From the NCBI GenBank assembly GCA_030152105.1, contig JASLIH010000006.1:1-16958 (forward strand): a stretch of DNA of 16,958 bases, in the 5' to 3' direction. This document shows, piece by piece, positions 1 to 6,463 of the stretch (position 1 is the stretch's first letter; each line of letters opens with the position of its first letter). Below the pieces are notes generated by a model. The model saw only the letters and a program-made list of their open reading frames with translations, was not told the origin of the DNA and did no database searches. The translations under genes were made by a program, and so were the position numbers. This DNA is from Actinomycetes bacterium. Lineage in GTDB: Bacteria > Actinomycetota > CALGFH01.

Positions 1-817
1 CTGGCGGGGGGCGATCTCCTTCGGGCTGGTCACCATCCCCGTCCGGGTCTACGGGGCCACCGAGGCGAAGAGCCTCCGGTTCAACCAGCTGCACGAGCCC
101 GACGGCGGCCGGATCCGCTACAAGCGGGTGTGCTCGATCGACGGCAACGAGGTCGACTACTCCGAGATCGTGAAGGGCTACGAGTACGAGAAGGACCACT
201 ACGTGACCCTGACCGACGAGGAGCTCGACCAGCTGCCGGTGGCCTCGGCCAAGGCGATCGAGATCGAACGCTTCGTCGAGGCCGAGGAGATCGACCCGAT
301 CTACTTCCAGAAGGCCTACTACCTGGTGCCCGAGGGCTCGGGGGTCAAGGCCTACCACCTGCTCCGCGAGGCGCTCAACGAGGCCGGCAAGGTGGGGGTC
401 GCCAAGGTCAGTTTCCGCGACAAGGAGCACCTGGCCACCCTGCGGCTGCGCGACAACGTGTTCGTGCTGGAGACGATGTTCTGGCCGGACGAGATCCGCG
501 TGCCCAAGTTTGACGTCCTGGACGAGTCGGTCGAGCTGCGGCCGCAGGAGATCCGTATGGCCCGCAGCCTGATCGACAGCCTCACCGACGCCTTCCAGCC
601 CGAGGAGTTCCACGACGACTACCGGGCGGCGCTCGAGGAACTGGTCCAGAAGAAGATTCAGGGTGAAGAGATCACCTATACCGAAGAGGCCGAACCGTCT
701 AAGGTGGTCGACCTGATGGAGGCGCTCAAGGCGAGTGTCGAAGCGGCCAAGGCCGGCAAGCCGGCCCCGGACCGCAAGGCGAGCAGCCGAGGGCGCAAGA
801 AGGCGGCAGGCGAGTAG
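1..817 (+). CDS. ku: Ku protein (bacterial NHEJ DNA end-binding), 5'-truncated
   Basis: Bacterial Ku forms a homodimeric ring that binds double-strand DNA ends and recruits ligase LigD for non-homologous end joining. The reading frame is open from base 2, and the first visible residues WRGAISFGLVTIPVRVY match the extreme N-terminus of Ku, so only about five residues are missing. The visible 271 residues contain the Ku core (about 1-190), including the conserved stretches KVSFRDKEHLATLRLRDNVF and VLETMFWPDEIR. A helical segment rich in Glu and Lys follows, and the protein ends in a short basic tail (RKASSRGRKKAAGE). Basic C-terminal tails are known in bacterial Ku and contribute to DNA binding. 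It ends with TAG, 38 bases before the GGDEF gene on the same strand. No ligD is visible; it may lie upstream. An in-frame later GTG at 128 could be misread as a start, but homology clearly continues upstream of it. Confidence 0.95.
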   Translation, partial: WRGAISFGLVTIPVRVYGATEAKSLRFNQLHEPDGGRIRYKRVCSIDGNEVDYSEIVKGYEYEKDHYVTLTDEELDQLPVASAKAIEIERFVEAEEIDPIYFQKAYYLVPEGSGVKAYHLLREALNEAGKVGVAKVSFRDKEHLATLRLRDNVFVLETMFWPDEIRVPKFDVLDESVELRPQEIRMARSLIDSLTDAFQPEEFHDDYRAALEELVQKKIQGEEITYTEEAEPSKVVDLMEALKASVEAAKAGKPAPDRKASSRGRKKAAGE

Positions 818-855
818 TCGAGTAGCGGGCGTCCCGCTCCGGGGCGTCGTGGGGG

Positions 856-1806
856 GTGGACGTGGGGCTTGACCTCTGCCCGTCGACGGCGTTCCGGGAC
901 GCGGTCGCATCGATGCTTGACGGCCTGCCGGCCCGGACCGGCCTCGGGACCTGGCTGCTGGTGCGGCTGCTCGACGACGGCGGGTCCTCGGTGCTGGCCG
1001 TCCGCGACCGCAGCTACGGCATCCGGGCCGACCAGGAGCTGTCGGACGCCGACCTGCCCGTGCGGGCCCTGGTCGACGGCCGTGGCCCCCGGGTGGCCCG
1101 GGTCGCGGCCGAGGTCCAGGCCTACGCCAGCGCATCGCCCGGCGGCGGCGTACCCGTTGGCGCCCTGGCCGGCGTGCCCGTCCTGGCTCCTGACGGGTCG
1201 GTGTTCGGCTGCCTGTGCGGGGTCGACCCCGAGCCGGGCCGGCCCGAGCTGGCGGCCGAGCTGCCGACCATCGAGCTGCTCGGCCGGATGCTGGCCGTGC
1301 TGCTGGCCCAGGAGCTGGACCGCCAGGAGCTGCAGCGGCGCTTCGAGCTGGCCGAGCTGGACGCCCTCACCGACCCGCTCACCGGGGTCGGCAACCGCCG
1401 CGCCTGGGACCGGCTGCTGGACGCCGAGGAGGCCCGCTGCCGCCGCTACGGCTCGGTGGCGTCCCTGGTCGCGATCGACCTGGACGAGCTGAAGCGGGTC
1501 AACGACAGCCAGGGCCACGCCGCCGGGGACCGGCTGCTGCGCCGCACCGCCCAGGTGATCGACGCCTGCCGGCGGGCCGCCGACGTGGTCGCCCGGCTCG
1601 GCGGCGACGAGTTCGGCGTCCTGGCCGTCGAGTGCGACGAGTCCGCGGCCAAGGTGCTGGCCGACCGTCTCCGGGGGGCGCTGGAGGCGGCCGGCATCCG
1701 CGCCTCGGTCGGCCACGCCACCCGCCAGCCGTCGGGCACCCTGGCCTCGGCCTGGTCGGCCGCCGACGCCGAGATGTACGCCGGGAAGCGCCGGGTGGTC
1801 AGGTAG
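856..1806 (+). CDS. GAF-GGDEF diguanylate cyclase
   Basis: Predicted to make cyclic di-GMP from two GTP. The 316-residue protein has no signal peptide or membrane segment. Residues about 5-155 look like a divergent GAF-type sensor domain, with TWLLVRLLDDG near the start and GVPVLAPDGSVFGCLCGVD before its end. A short helical linker (QELQRRFELAELDALTD) then leads into the GGDEF domain. The signature GGDEF is at residues 249-253, and an RAAD inhibitory (I-site) motif sits at 240-243, exactly five residues before it. This predicts an active enzyme with product feedback. Other motifs include DPLTGVGNRRA and VAIDLDELKRVND. The GTG start at 856 has only a G-run in front and is a weak choice; the homology does not decide it. 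It follows Ku by 38 bases, and co-transcription is possible. The GAF ligand cannot be read from the sequence. Confidence 0.93.
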   Translation: MDVGLDLCPSTAFRDAVASMLDGLPARTGLGTWLLVRLLDDGGSSVLAVRDRSYGIRADQELSDADLPVRALVDGRGPRVARVAAEVQAYASASPGGGVPVGALAGVPVLAPDGSVFGCLCGVDPEPGRPELAAELPTIELLGRMLAVLLAQELDRQELQRRFELAELDALTDPLTGVGNRRAWDRLLDAEEARCRRYGSVASLVAIDLDELKRVNDSQGHAAGDRLLRRTAQVIDACRRAADVVARLGGDEFGVLAVECDESAAKVLADRLRGALEAAGIRASVGHATRQPSGTLASAWSAADAEMYAGKRRVVR

Positions 1807-1837
1807 GCGGTCAGCCGGTCCATGGCACAGGCGCTCG

Positions 1838-2956
1838 CTAGTCTTCCCGCCGGCTCAACCGTACCCGGTGTCCTTCGGACTCGCGCAGCGAGCGCTCGGC
1901 CAGGCGGCGCAGCTCGCTGGCCTTGCGGCGCTCGTCGATGCGGCGGCGGCCTTCGGGCGTCTCCTGCTCGACCTGGAGCGACAGGTAGGCCAGGGCGCCG
2001 AGGGGGATGGGCAGCCAGAAGTTGATCAGCCGGTAGGAGACGACCCCCAGGGTGGCCGTGCCCCGGTCGGCGCCGAAGAAGGTGAGCAGGGCGATCATGG
2101 TCGCCTCGACCACACCGAGGCCGGCCGGGGTGATGGGGATGGCGGCCAGCACGTACGCCAGCCCGAAGGCCACGATCAGCCCGTCGATGCCGGCCCGGTA
2201 CCCGAAGGCGAGCAGGAACACCCACAGCGAGGCGGCCGAGCAGAGCCAGAAGGACAGGTCCCAGAGCAGGCCCCGGATCAGCCGGGGGCGGTCGGCGACC
2301 AGGGTCTGGAGCCGGGCGGCCAGGCGCAGGACCAGCCGGTAGACGCTCTCCTCGTCCAGGAACGGGATCCGGCTGGCCACCGTCCGCATGACCTTGGCGG
2401 CGCCCTCCTCGCCCCGCATGAGCAGCACCACCGCGGCCGAGAAGCTGCCGAGCAGCACCACCCCGACCAGGGCGGCGGTGGCGTACAGGGGGTTGTAGGC
2501 GCCGCTGAGGATCGAGACCAGCAGCCCGACCCAGAGCAGGAGGTTGAGCACCACCGCCGACCCGATCCCCTGGGCGGCCATCGCGAAGGCGGCGTCGGTG
2601 CCCGACAGCCCGAACTGGGTCAGCAGCCGGAACCCGAGCGCCCCCCCGACGGCCGCGCCGCCCGGGACCACGTGACTGATGGCCAGGGTCGAGAGGTTGA
2701 TCCGGAGCACGGTCAGGTAGGGGGGCGGGGTGCCGTGGATCATCGCCCTGGTCAGGTTGGCGTAGCTGAGGATCGAGCAGGTCTCGAGGGCGATCCCGAG
2801 GACGATCAGCCACAGGTTGACCCCGGCCAGCAGGTGCAGGGCCCGGCGGGCCCCGGCGATCTGGGGCAGCACGAAGTAGATCACCACGAAGGCGACCAGC
2901 AGGAGCTGGACGAGGCGCCTGACGGGCGTGACCAACCGCGCTCGGGTCCTAGCCAT
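1838..2956 (-). CDS. Multi-pass membrane protein, LPG-synthase-TM / YbhN (UPF0104) family
   Basis: A 372-residue inner-membrane protein with about seven or eight hydrophobic helices, the first being LVQLLLVAFVVIYFVLPQI. Conserved family blocks are HVVPGGAAVGGALGFRLL in the middle and PITPAGLGVVEATM near the end. These belong to the flippase-like transmembrane part of lysylphosphatidylglycerol synthases (MprF), but the catalytic acyltransferase domain is absent. The family is usually annotated only as a putative lipid or glycolipid flippase, and the substrate is unknown. The last 45 residues are charged, Arg/Glu-rich and probably cytoplasmic. The ATG at 2956 was chosen over an upstream in-frame start at 3106, because the latter would run through the 3' end of the peptidase gene and adds an unrelated Pro/Trp-rich segment. 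A TATACT hexamer lies 10 bases before this ATG. The gene follows the M20 peptidase by 49 bases and converges on the GGDEF gene with a 31-base gap. Confidence 0.85.
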   Translation of the reverse strand: MARTRARLVTPVRRLVQLLLVAFVVIYFVLPQIAGARRALHLLAGVNLWLIVLGIALETCSILSYANLTRAMIHGTPPPYLTVLRINLSTLAISHVVPGGAAVGGALGFRLLTQFGLSGTDAAFAMAAQGIGSAVVLNLLLWVGLLVSILSGAYNPLYATAALVGVVLLGSFSAAVVLLMRGEEGAAKVMRTVASRIPFLDEESVYRLVLRLAARLQTLVADRPRLIRGLLWDLSFWLCSAASLWVFLLAFGYRAGIDGLIVAFGLAYVLAAIPITPAGLGVVEATMIALLTFFGADRGTATLGVVSYRLINFWLPIPLGALAYLSLQVEQETPEGRRRIDERRKASELRRLAERSLRESEGHRVRLSRRED

Positions 2957-2972
2957 GGGTGCAAGCAGTATA
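2957..2972 (-). promoter_or_regulatory. Candidate -10 element for the YbhN-family gene
   Basis: TATACT reads on the minus strand at 2972-2967, ten bases before the ATG at 2956. No Shine-Dalgarno lies between them and no clear -35 is seen. It would give a leaderless or nearly leaderless mRNA, so the gene may be expressed separately from the M20 peptidase upstream. Confidence 0.4.
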
Positions 2973-3005
2973 GGTGGCCGGTCGCGGAACCCCTGGTAGA
3001 CCCGG

Positions 3006-4226
3006 CTAGCCCTGGGCCTCCTGGGCCCCGAGGCGGGCCAGCAGCCCGGCCAGCAGGGCGGTGCGGGGGACCACGCTGTCGAGGTCCAGCCACTCGGTCG
3101 GCCCATGGGCCTCGCCGCCCACCGGGGCCAGTCCGTCGATGGTGGCCAGCCCGGCGGCGGCGGTCGTGTTGGCGTCCCCGGCCCCGCCGGTGGCGGCCTC
3201 GCCGACCTCGAACCCGAGGTCGCGGGCGACCGCCTGGGCCTGGCCGACCAGCGCGGCCACGGCCGCGGTGCGCTCCATCGGCGGGTGGCGGTGCGCCGGC
3301 GCCATCGTCGCCCTGGCCCCCTCGACGGTGGTCGCGGCCACGATCCGCCCGACCTCGTCCATGGCCTGGTCGAAGGCGGCCGTTGTGGCCGCCCTGACCT
3401 CGACCTGCATGACGGCCCGGTCGGCGACCACGTTGGTCCGGCTGCCGCCCCGGAGGACCCCGACGTTGCAGGTCACCCCGTCCCAGCGGCCGTTCAGGGC
3501 CTGGAGGGCGACGGTCTTGTGGGCCGCCTCGAGGACCGCGTTGACGCCCTCGGCCGGCCGCACCCCGGCGTGGACGGCCTTGCCCGTGACCTCGACGGTG
3601 AAGGCCGAGATGCCCTTGCGGGCCGAGACCAGGGCGCCGTTGACCCGGGCCGCCTCCAGCCCGACGGCCACGTCGTGCTCGCCGGCCAGGTTCTCGATCA
3701 GGGGGCGGCTGAACGGCGAGCCGATCTCCTCGTCGGGCGAGCAGACCAGGGTGATGGCGGCGAAGTCGTCAAAGCCGGTCAGGTCGCAGAGGACCTCGAC
3801 GGCCTCGAACCCGCACACCACCCCGGCCTTGTCGTCGGTCACCCCCGGACCGTAGGCGCGCCCGTCCCGGGTCCGGAACGGCCGGGCGGCGGCCGTGCCC
3901 TCGTCGAACACGGTGTCCATGTGGGCCAGCAGCAGCAGGCGCCGCCCGCCCTCGGCGACCGGCCTGGCCCCGGCGCGCCGGCCGACCACCATGTCGCCCA
4001 GCGGCGCCCCGGCCCACTCCTGGTCGGGGCGGTGGCGGTGGCGCTCGACCTCCCAGCCGCCGGCCTCGAAGCGGGCCTGGCACAGGTCGGCGACCCGGTT
4101 CACGCCCGTGGTCGTGAAGGAGCCGGAGTCGATGTTGACCAGCTCCTCGATCCGGCCGAGGACGTCGTCGTAGCGCTCGCGCAGCGGGGCCAGCAGGCAG
4201 GCAGGCTCGGCTCTGGGGTCGGTCAC
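3006..4226 (-). CDS. M20 family zinc metallopeptidase (glutamate carboxypeptidase / ArgE-DapE like)
   Basis: A 406-residue cytoplasmic metallopeptidase of the M20 family, closest in motif spelling to carboxypeptidase G2. The full two-zinc site is visible: AHMDTVF gives H102 and catalytic D104, GPGVTDDKAG gives bridging D131, SPDEEIGS gives catalytic E166 and ligand E167, VGLEAA gives E191, and GGEAHGPTE gives H374. GKAVHAGVRP (H219) marks the lid/dimerisation domain, and GGAGDANTTA is the usual late M20 block. The GTG start at 4226 is supported by AGGAG nine bases upstream. It also overlaps, as GTGA, the stop of an 18-codon leader ORF. The gene is divergent from the CphA-like ligase and close to cphA and cphB, so a role in releasing amino acids from cyanophycin-type dipeptides is plausible. 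M20 substrates cannot be predicted reliably, and generic N-acyl amino acid or dipeptide hydrolysis is the safe call. Confidence 0.9.
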   Translation of the reverse strand: MTDPRAEPACLLAPLRERYDDVLGRIEELVNIDSGSFTTTGVNRVADLCQARFEAGGWEVERHRHRPDQEWAGAPLGDMVVGRRAGARPVAEGGRRLLLLAHMDTVFDEGTAAARPFRTRDGRAYGPGVTDDKAGVVCGFEAVEVLCDLTGFDDFAAITLVCSPDEEIGSPFSRPLIENLAGEHDVAVGLEAARVNGALVSARKGISAFTVEVTGKAVHAGVRPAEGVNAVLEAAHKTVALQALNGRWDGVTCNVGVLRGGSRTNVVADRAVMQVEVRAATTAAFDQAMDEVGRIVAATTVEGARATMAPAHRHPPMERTAAVAALVGQAQAVARDLGFEVGEAATGGAGDANTTAAAGLATIDGLAPVGGEAHGPTEWLDLDSVVPRTALLAGLLARLGAQEAQG

Positions 4227-4279
4227 CGGCCGAGGCTCCTGATGACGCCGCTCGTGCCGGTGGCTGTCCGGGTGGTCAT
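4223..4279 (-). CDS. Possible 18-residue leader ORF coupled to the M20 peptidase
   Basis: ATG at 4279 opens an 18-codon frame reading MTTRTATGTSGVIRSLGR. Its TGA stop overlaps the GTG start of the peptidase in the sequence GTGA. The peptidase Shine-Dalgarno AGGAG (4240-4236) lies inside this frame. A TATGGT hexamer sits six bases before the ATG, the same layout as other leaderless starts in the window. If translated, it would couple ribosomes into the peptidase. It has three Arg and four Thr codons but no long run of one amino acid, so classical attenuation is not evident. It may be chance. Confidence 0.35.
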   Translation of the reverse strand: MTTRTATGTSGVIRSLGR

Positions 4280-4285
4280 GGCGGC

Positions 4286-4291
4286 ACCATA
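4286..4291 (-). promoter_or_regulatory. Candidate -10 element for leader ORF / M20 peptidase
   Basis: TATGGT on the minus strand, six bases before the ATG at 4279. It lies back to back with the TAGAGT of the divergent ligase gene, 17 bases away. No recognisable -35 hexamer is present. Confidence 0.35.
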
Positions 4292-4308
4292 CCCCGATGG
4301 CGTCAGGA

Positions 4309-4314
4309 TAGAGT
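4309..4314 (+). promoter_or_regulatory. Candidate -10 element for the CphA-like ligase, leaderless start
   Basis: TAGAGT is followed by seven bases and the ATG at 4322. There is no Shine-Dalgarno, so translation would start at or next to the 5' end of the mRNA. The -35 region is not recognisable. Confidence 0.45.
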
Positions 4315-4321
4315 TCCGGGC

Positions 4322-6034
4322 ATGGCGGAGGGAGACCCGGAGGGTCCCGGCACCGCCCTGGTCGAGCTGCGGGTGCTCGACGGGGCCAACCTCTACTTCC
4401 CGCGCCCGACGATCAAGCTCACCCTTGCCGTCCCCGGCCTGCTGTCGCTGCCCGAGGGGCGGGCGGCGGCGGTGGCCGGCGACGTCGGGCTGACGGCCGG
4501 GTCGCCGGGGCCGCCCGGCGGCGAGCAGCGGCGCCGCTTCGCCACCAGGCTGCTGGCCCACCTGGTCCGGCGGACCGCGGCCGAGGCCGGGGTGCGGGCC
4601 CTGGCCGTGCGTAGCCGCCCCGGTCCCGAGCCGGCCCAGCTGGTGGTCGCCTACCCATGGCGGCGCCAGCACGCCGCCGAGGCCCTCGGCCGGGCCGTGG
4701 CCGAGCTGGTCGCCTCCATGGGCACCCCCGGCCTGGCCGAGCGGCTGGAGGAGGCCGGGGCGCGCCTGCGCCAGGTCGAGGCCGGACCAGGCCCGTCGCT
4801 GCCCGTGCCCCGGGTGCCGACGGTGGCGGTCACCGGCACCAACGGCAAGACCACGGTGACCCGGCTGATCGCCCACATGGGCCGGGCGGCCGGGCTCCAC
4901 GTCGGCTGGTCCAACACCGACGGCATCTACCTGGACGGCGAGCTGGTGGAGGAGGGTGACTGGTCGGGCCCGGGCGGGGCGGCCCAGGTCCTGGCCCAGC
5001 CCGGCATCCAACTGGCCGTGCTGGAGACGGCCAGGGGCGGCATCCTGCGCCGCGGGGTCGGGGTGGCCCACAACGACGTCGCCGTGGTCACCAACATCTC
5101 CGCCGACCACCTCGGCCTCGGCGGCATCCAGACCCTCGACCAGCTGGCCGAGGTCAAGGCGACGATCGTGCGGATCACCCGCCCCGGCGGCTGGGTGGTG
5201 CTGAACGCCGACGACCCGCGGACCCTGGCCATGCGCCGGCTGTCGCGGGCCCGGCCGTTCACCTTCGGCCTCGACCCGGACGCGCCCGGCCTGCGCGAGG
5301 CCCAGACCGAGGGCGGGCGGGCCGCCACCGTGCTCGACGGCGACCTGGTCGTGCTGACCAGGGGCCGGGTCGACCGGCTCCTGCCGGTCCTGGACGTGCC
5401 CGTCACCCTGGCCGGCCTGGCCTCCTTCAACGTGGCCAACGCGCTCGCCGCGGCGGCCGCCGGGCTCGCCGCCGGCCTGCCCCGGGAGGCGGTGCTCGAC
5501 GGCCTGCGCGGCTTCCGCCCCGACCCGGGCCAGAACCCGGGGCGGATGAACATCCTCGACCTGGACGGCCGGGCGGTGATCGTGGACATGGCCCACAACG
5601 AGGCCAGCCTGCTCGCCCTGCTCGAGGTGGCCAGGGGGCTGCGCCTGCCCGGCGGCCGGGTGCACGCCCTGGTCGGCACCGCCGGGGACCGCTCCGACGA
5701 GCTGATCCGCTCCCTTGGCGAGCTGGCGGCCAGAGGCGCCGACCGGGTCGCGATCGGCGAGAAGCACCGCTACCTGCGCGGCCGGGAGGCGTCCGAGCTG
5801 GTCGGGCTGCTGCGCGAGGGCGCGGCCACGGTCGGGGTCACCGACATGCCGACCCACCCGGGCGAGCTCGCCGGGCTCAAGGCCCTGGCCGCCTCCTCGG
5901 CCCCGGGCGACGTCCTGGCCCTGATGGCCCCGGCCGAGCGGTCCGAGATCCTGGCCTGGCTGGATGCCCAGGGCGCCACCCTGCTCGACCCCGGCCAGCT
6001 GCGGGCCCGCGTCGTCGCCGCCCGGGCCGGGTAG
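4322..6034 (+). CDS. CphA-like Mur ligase lacking the ATP-grasp domain
   Basis: A 570-residue protein whose C-terminal 400 residues form a Mur ligase domain very like that of the neighbouring CphA. Shared marks are VAVTGTNGKTTV (P-loop GTNGKT, 172-177), ETARGGILRRG, NISADHLGLGGI, VLNADDPR, FNVANALAAAAA, and VDMAHNEAS (D422, H425, N426). Mur ligases activate a carboxylate with ATP and join it to an amine; in CphA this domain adds Arg to the Asp side chain. Residues about 12-132 resemble the CphA N domain: LRVLDGANLYF matches SRVYRGPNYWS, and a helix-strand-helix block (LLAHLVRR, QLVVAYPW, ALGRAVAELV) matches the CphA block ending RLAVRLVNHLV. The ATP-grasp domain that lies between these parts in CphA is absent; only about 30 Arg/Glu-rich residues join them. 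The start is ATG with a TAGAGT hexamer seven bases ahead. Substrate unknown; a cyanophycin-related ligation is inferred from homology and location. Confidence 0.88.
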   Translation: MAEGDPEGPGTALVELRVLDGANLYFPRPTIKLTLAVPGLLSLPEGRAAAVAGDVGLTAGSPGPPGGEQRRRFATRLLAHLVRRTAAEAGVRALAVRSRPGPEPAQLVVAYPWRRQHAAEALGRAVAELVASMGTPGLAERLEEAGARLRQVEAGPGPSLPVPRVPTVAVTGTNGKTTVTRLIAHMGRAAGLHVGWSNTDGIYLDGELVEEGDWSGPGGAAQVLAQPGIQLAVLETARGGILRRGVGVAHNDVAVVTNISADHLGLGGIQTLDQLAEVKATIVRITRPGGWVVLNADDPRTLAMRRLSRARPFTFGLDPDAPGLREAQTEGGRAATVLDGDLVVLTRGRVDRLLPVLDVPVTLAGLASFNVANALAAAAAGLAAGLPREAVLDGLRGFRPDPGQNPGRMNILDLDGRAVIVDMAHNEASLLALLEVARGLRLPGGRVHALVGTAGDRSDELIRSLGELAARGADRVAIGEKHRYLRGREASELVGLLREGAATVGVTDMPTHPGELAGLKALAASSAPGDVLALMAPAERSEILAWLDAQGATLLDPGQLRARVVAARAG

Positions 6035-6073
6035 CCTGAGCGCGACCTCACCGACCGCGACCCGGAGGACACC

Positions 6074-6463
6074 GTGCTGGAAGAAGGCGTCCGCGCCCTG
6101 GCCAAGGGAAAGAACTTCGCCGCGTTCACCACGCTGCTGCCCGACGGCCAACCCATGACCCACGTGATGTGGGTGGACTGCGACGACGAGCACGTCCTGA
6201 TCAACACCGAGCGCCACCGCCAGAAGGCCAAGAACATCCGCCGCGACCCCCGGGTCACGGTCACCATCTGGGACCAGGACGAGCCCTACCGCTACGCCGA
6301 GGTCCGCGGCGAGGTGGTCGAGACCGTCGCCGGCCCCGAGGCCAGGGCGCACATCGACGCGCTGTCGATGAAGTACTACGGCCACGAGTACCGCAACCAG
6401 ATCCAGTCCGAGCGGCTGCTGCTGCGGATCAAGCCCCTGCGCCAGCGGGTCCGGGAGGCCTAG
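6074..6463 (+). CDS. PPOX-class split-barrel protein (Rv1155-like F420/FMN-dependent)
   Basis: A 129-residue protein of the pyridoxamine 5'-phosphate oxidase-like split-barrel superfamily, in the actinobacterial Rv1155/TIGR03618-type group that often binds F420 or FMN. Family blocks are FAAFTTLLPDGQPMTHVMW at the N-terminus, LINTERHRQKAKNIRRDPRV in the centre, and YRYAEVRGEVVE followed by HIDALSMKYYG. The GTG start at 6074 has a strong Shine-Dalgarno GGAGG with five bases of spacing. It begins 39 bases after the ligase stop and is probably co-transcribed with it. Its 3' end overlaps the 3' end of convergent cphA by 35 bases. The reaction and substrate cannot be inferred; many members are reductases of small quinone-like or unsaturated compounds. 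Confidence 0.85.
   Translation: MLEEGVRALAKGKNFAAFTTLLPDGQPMTHVMWVDCDDEHVLINTERHRQKAKNIRRDPRVTVTIWDQDEPYRYAEVRGEVVETVAGPEARAHIDALSMKYYGHEYRNQIQSERLLLRIKPLRQRVREA

Noticed and set aside
676..1716. 346-codon open frame on the minus strand opposite the Ku end and GGDEF gene
   Set aside because: No motifs; the opposite strand has a complete GAF-GGDEF protein with an intact active site.
4223..6385. 720-codon open frame on the minus strand opposite the CphA-like ligase
   Set aside because: Its translation is an unstructured Gly/Gln/His/Pro string antisense to a gene with clear Mur-ligase motifs. Only its last 18 codons were kept, as a possible leader ORF for separate reasons.
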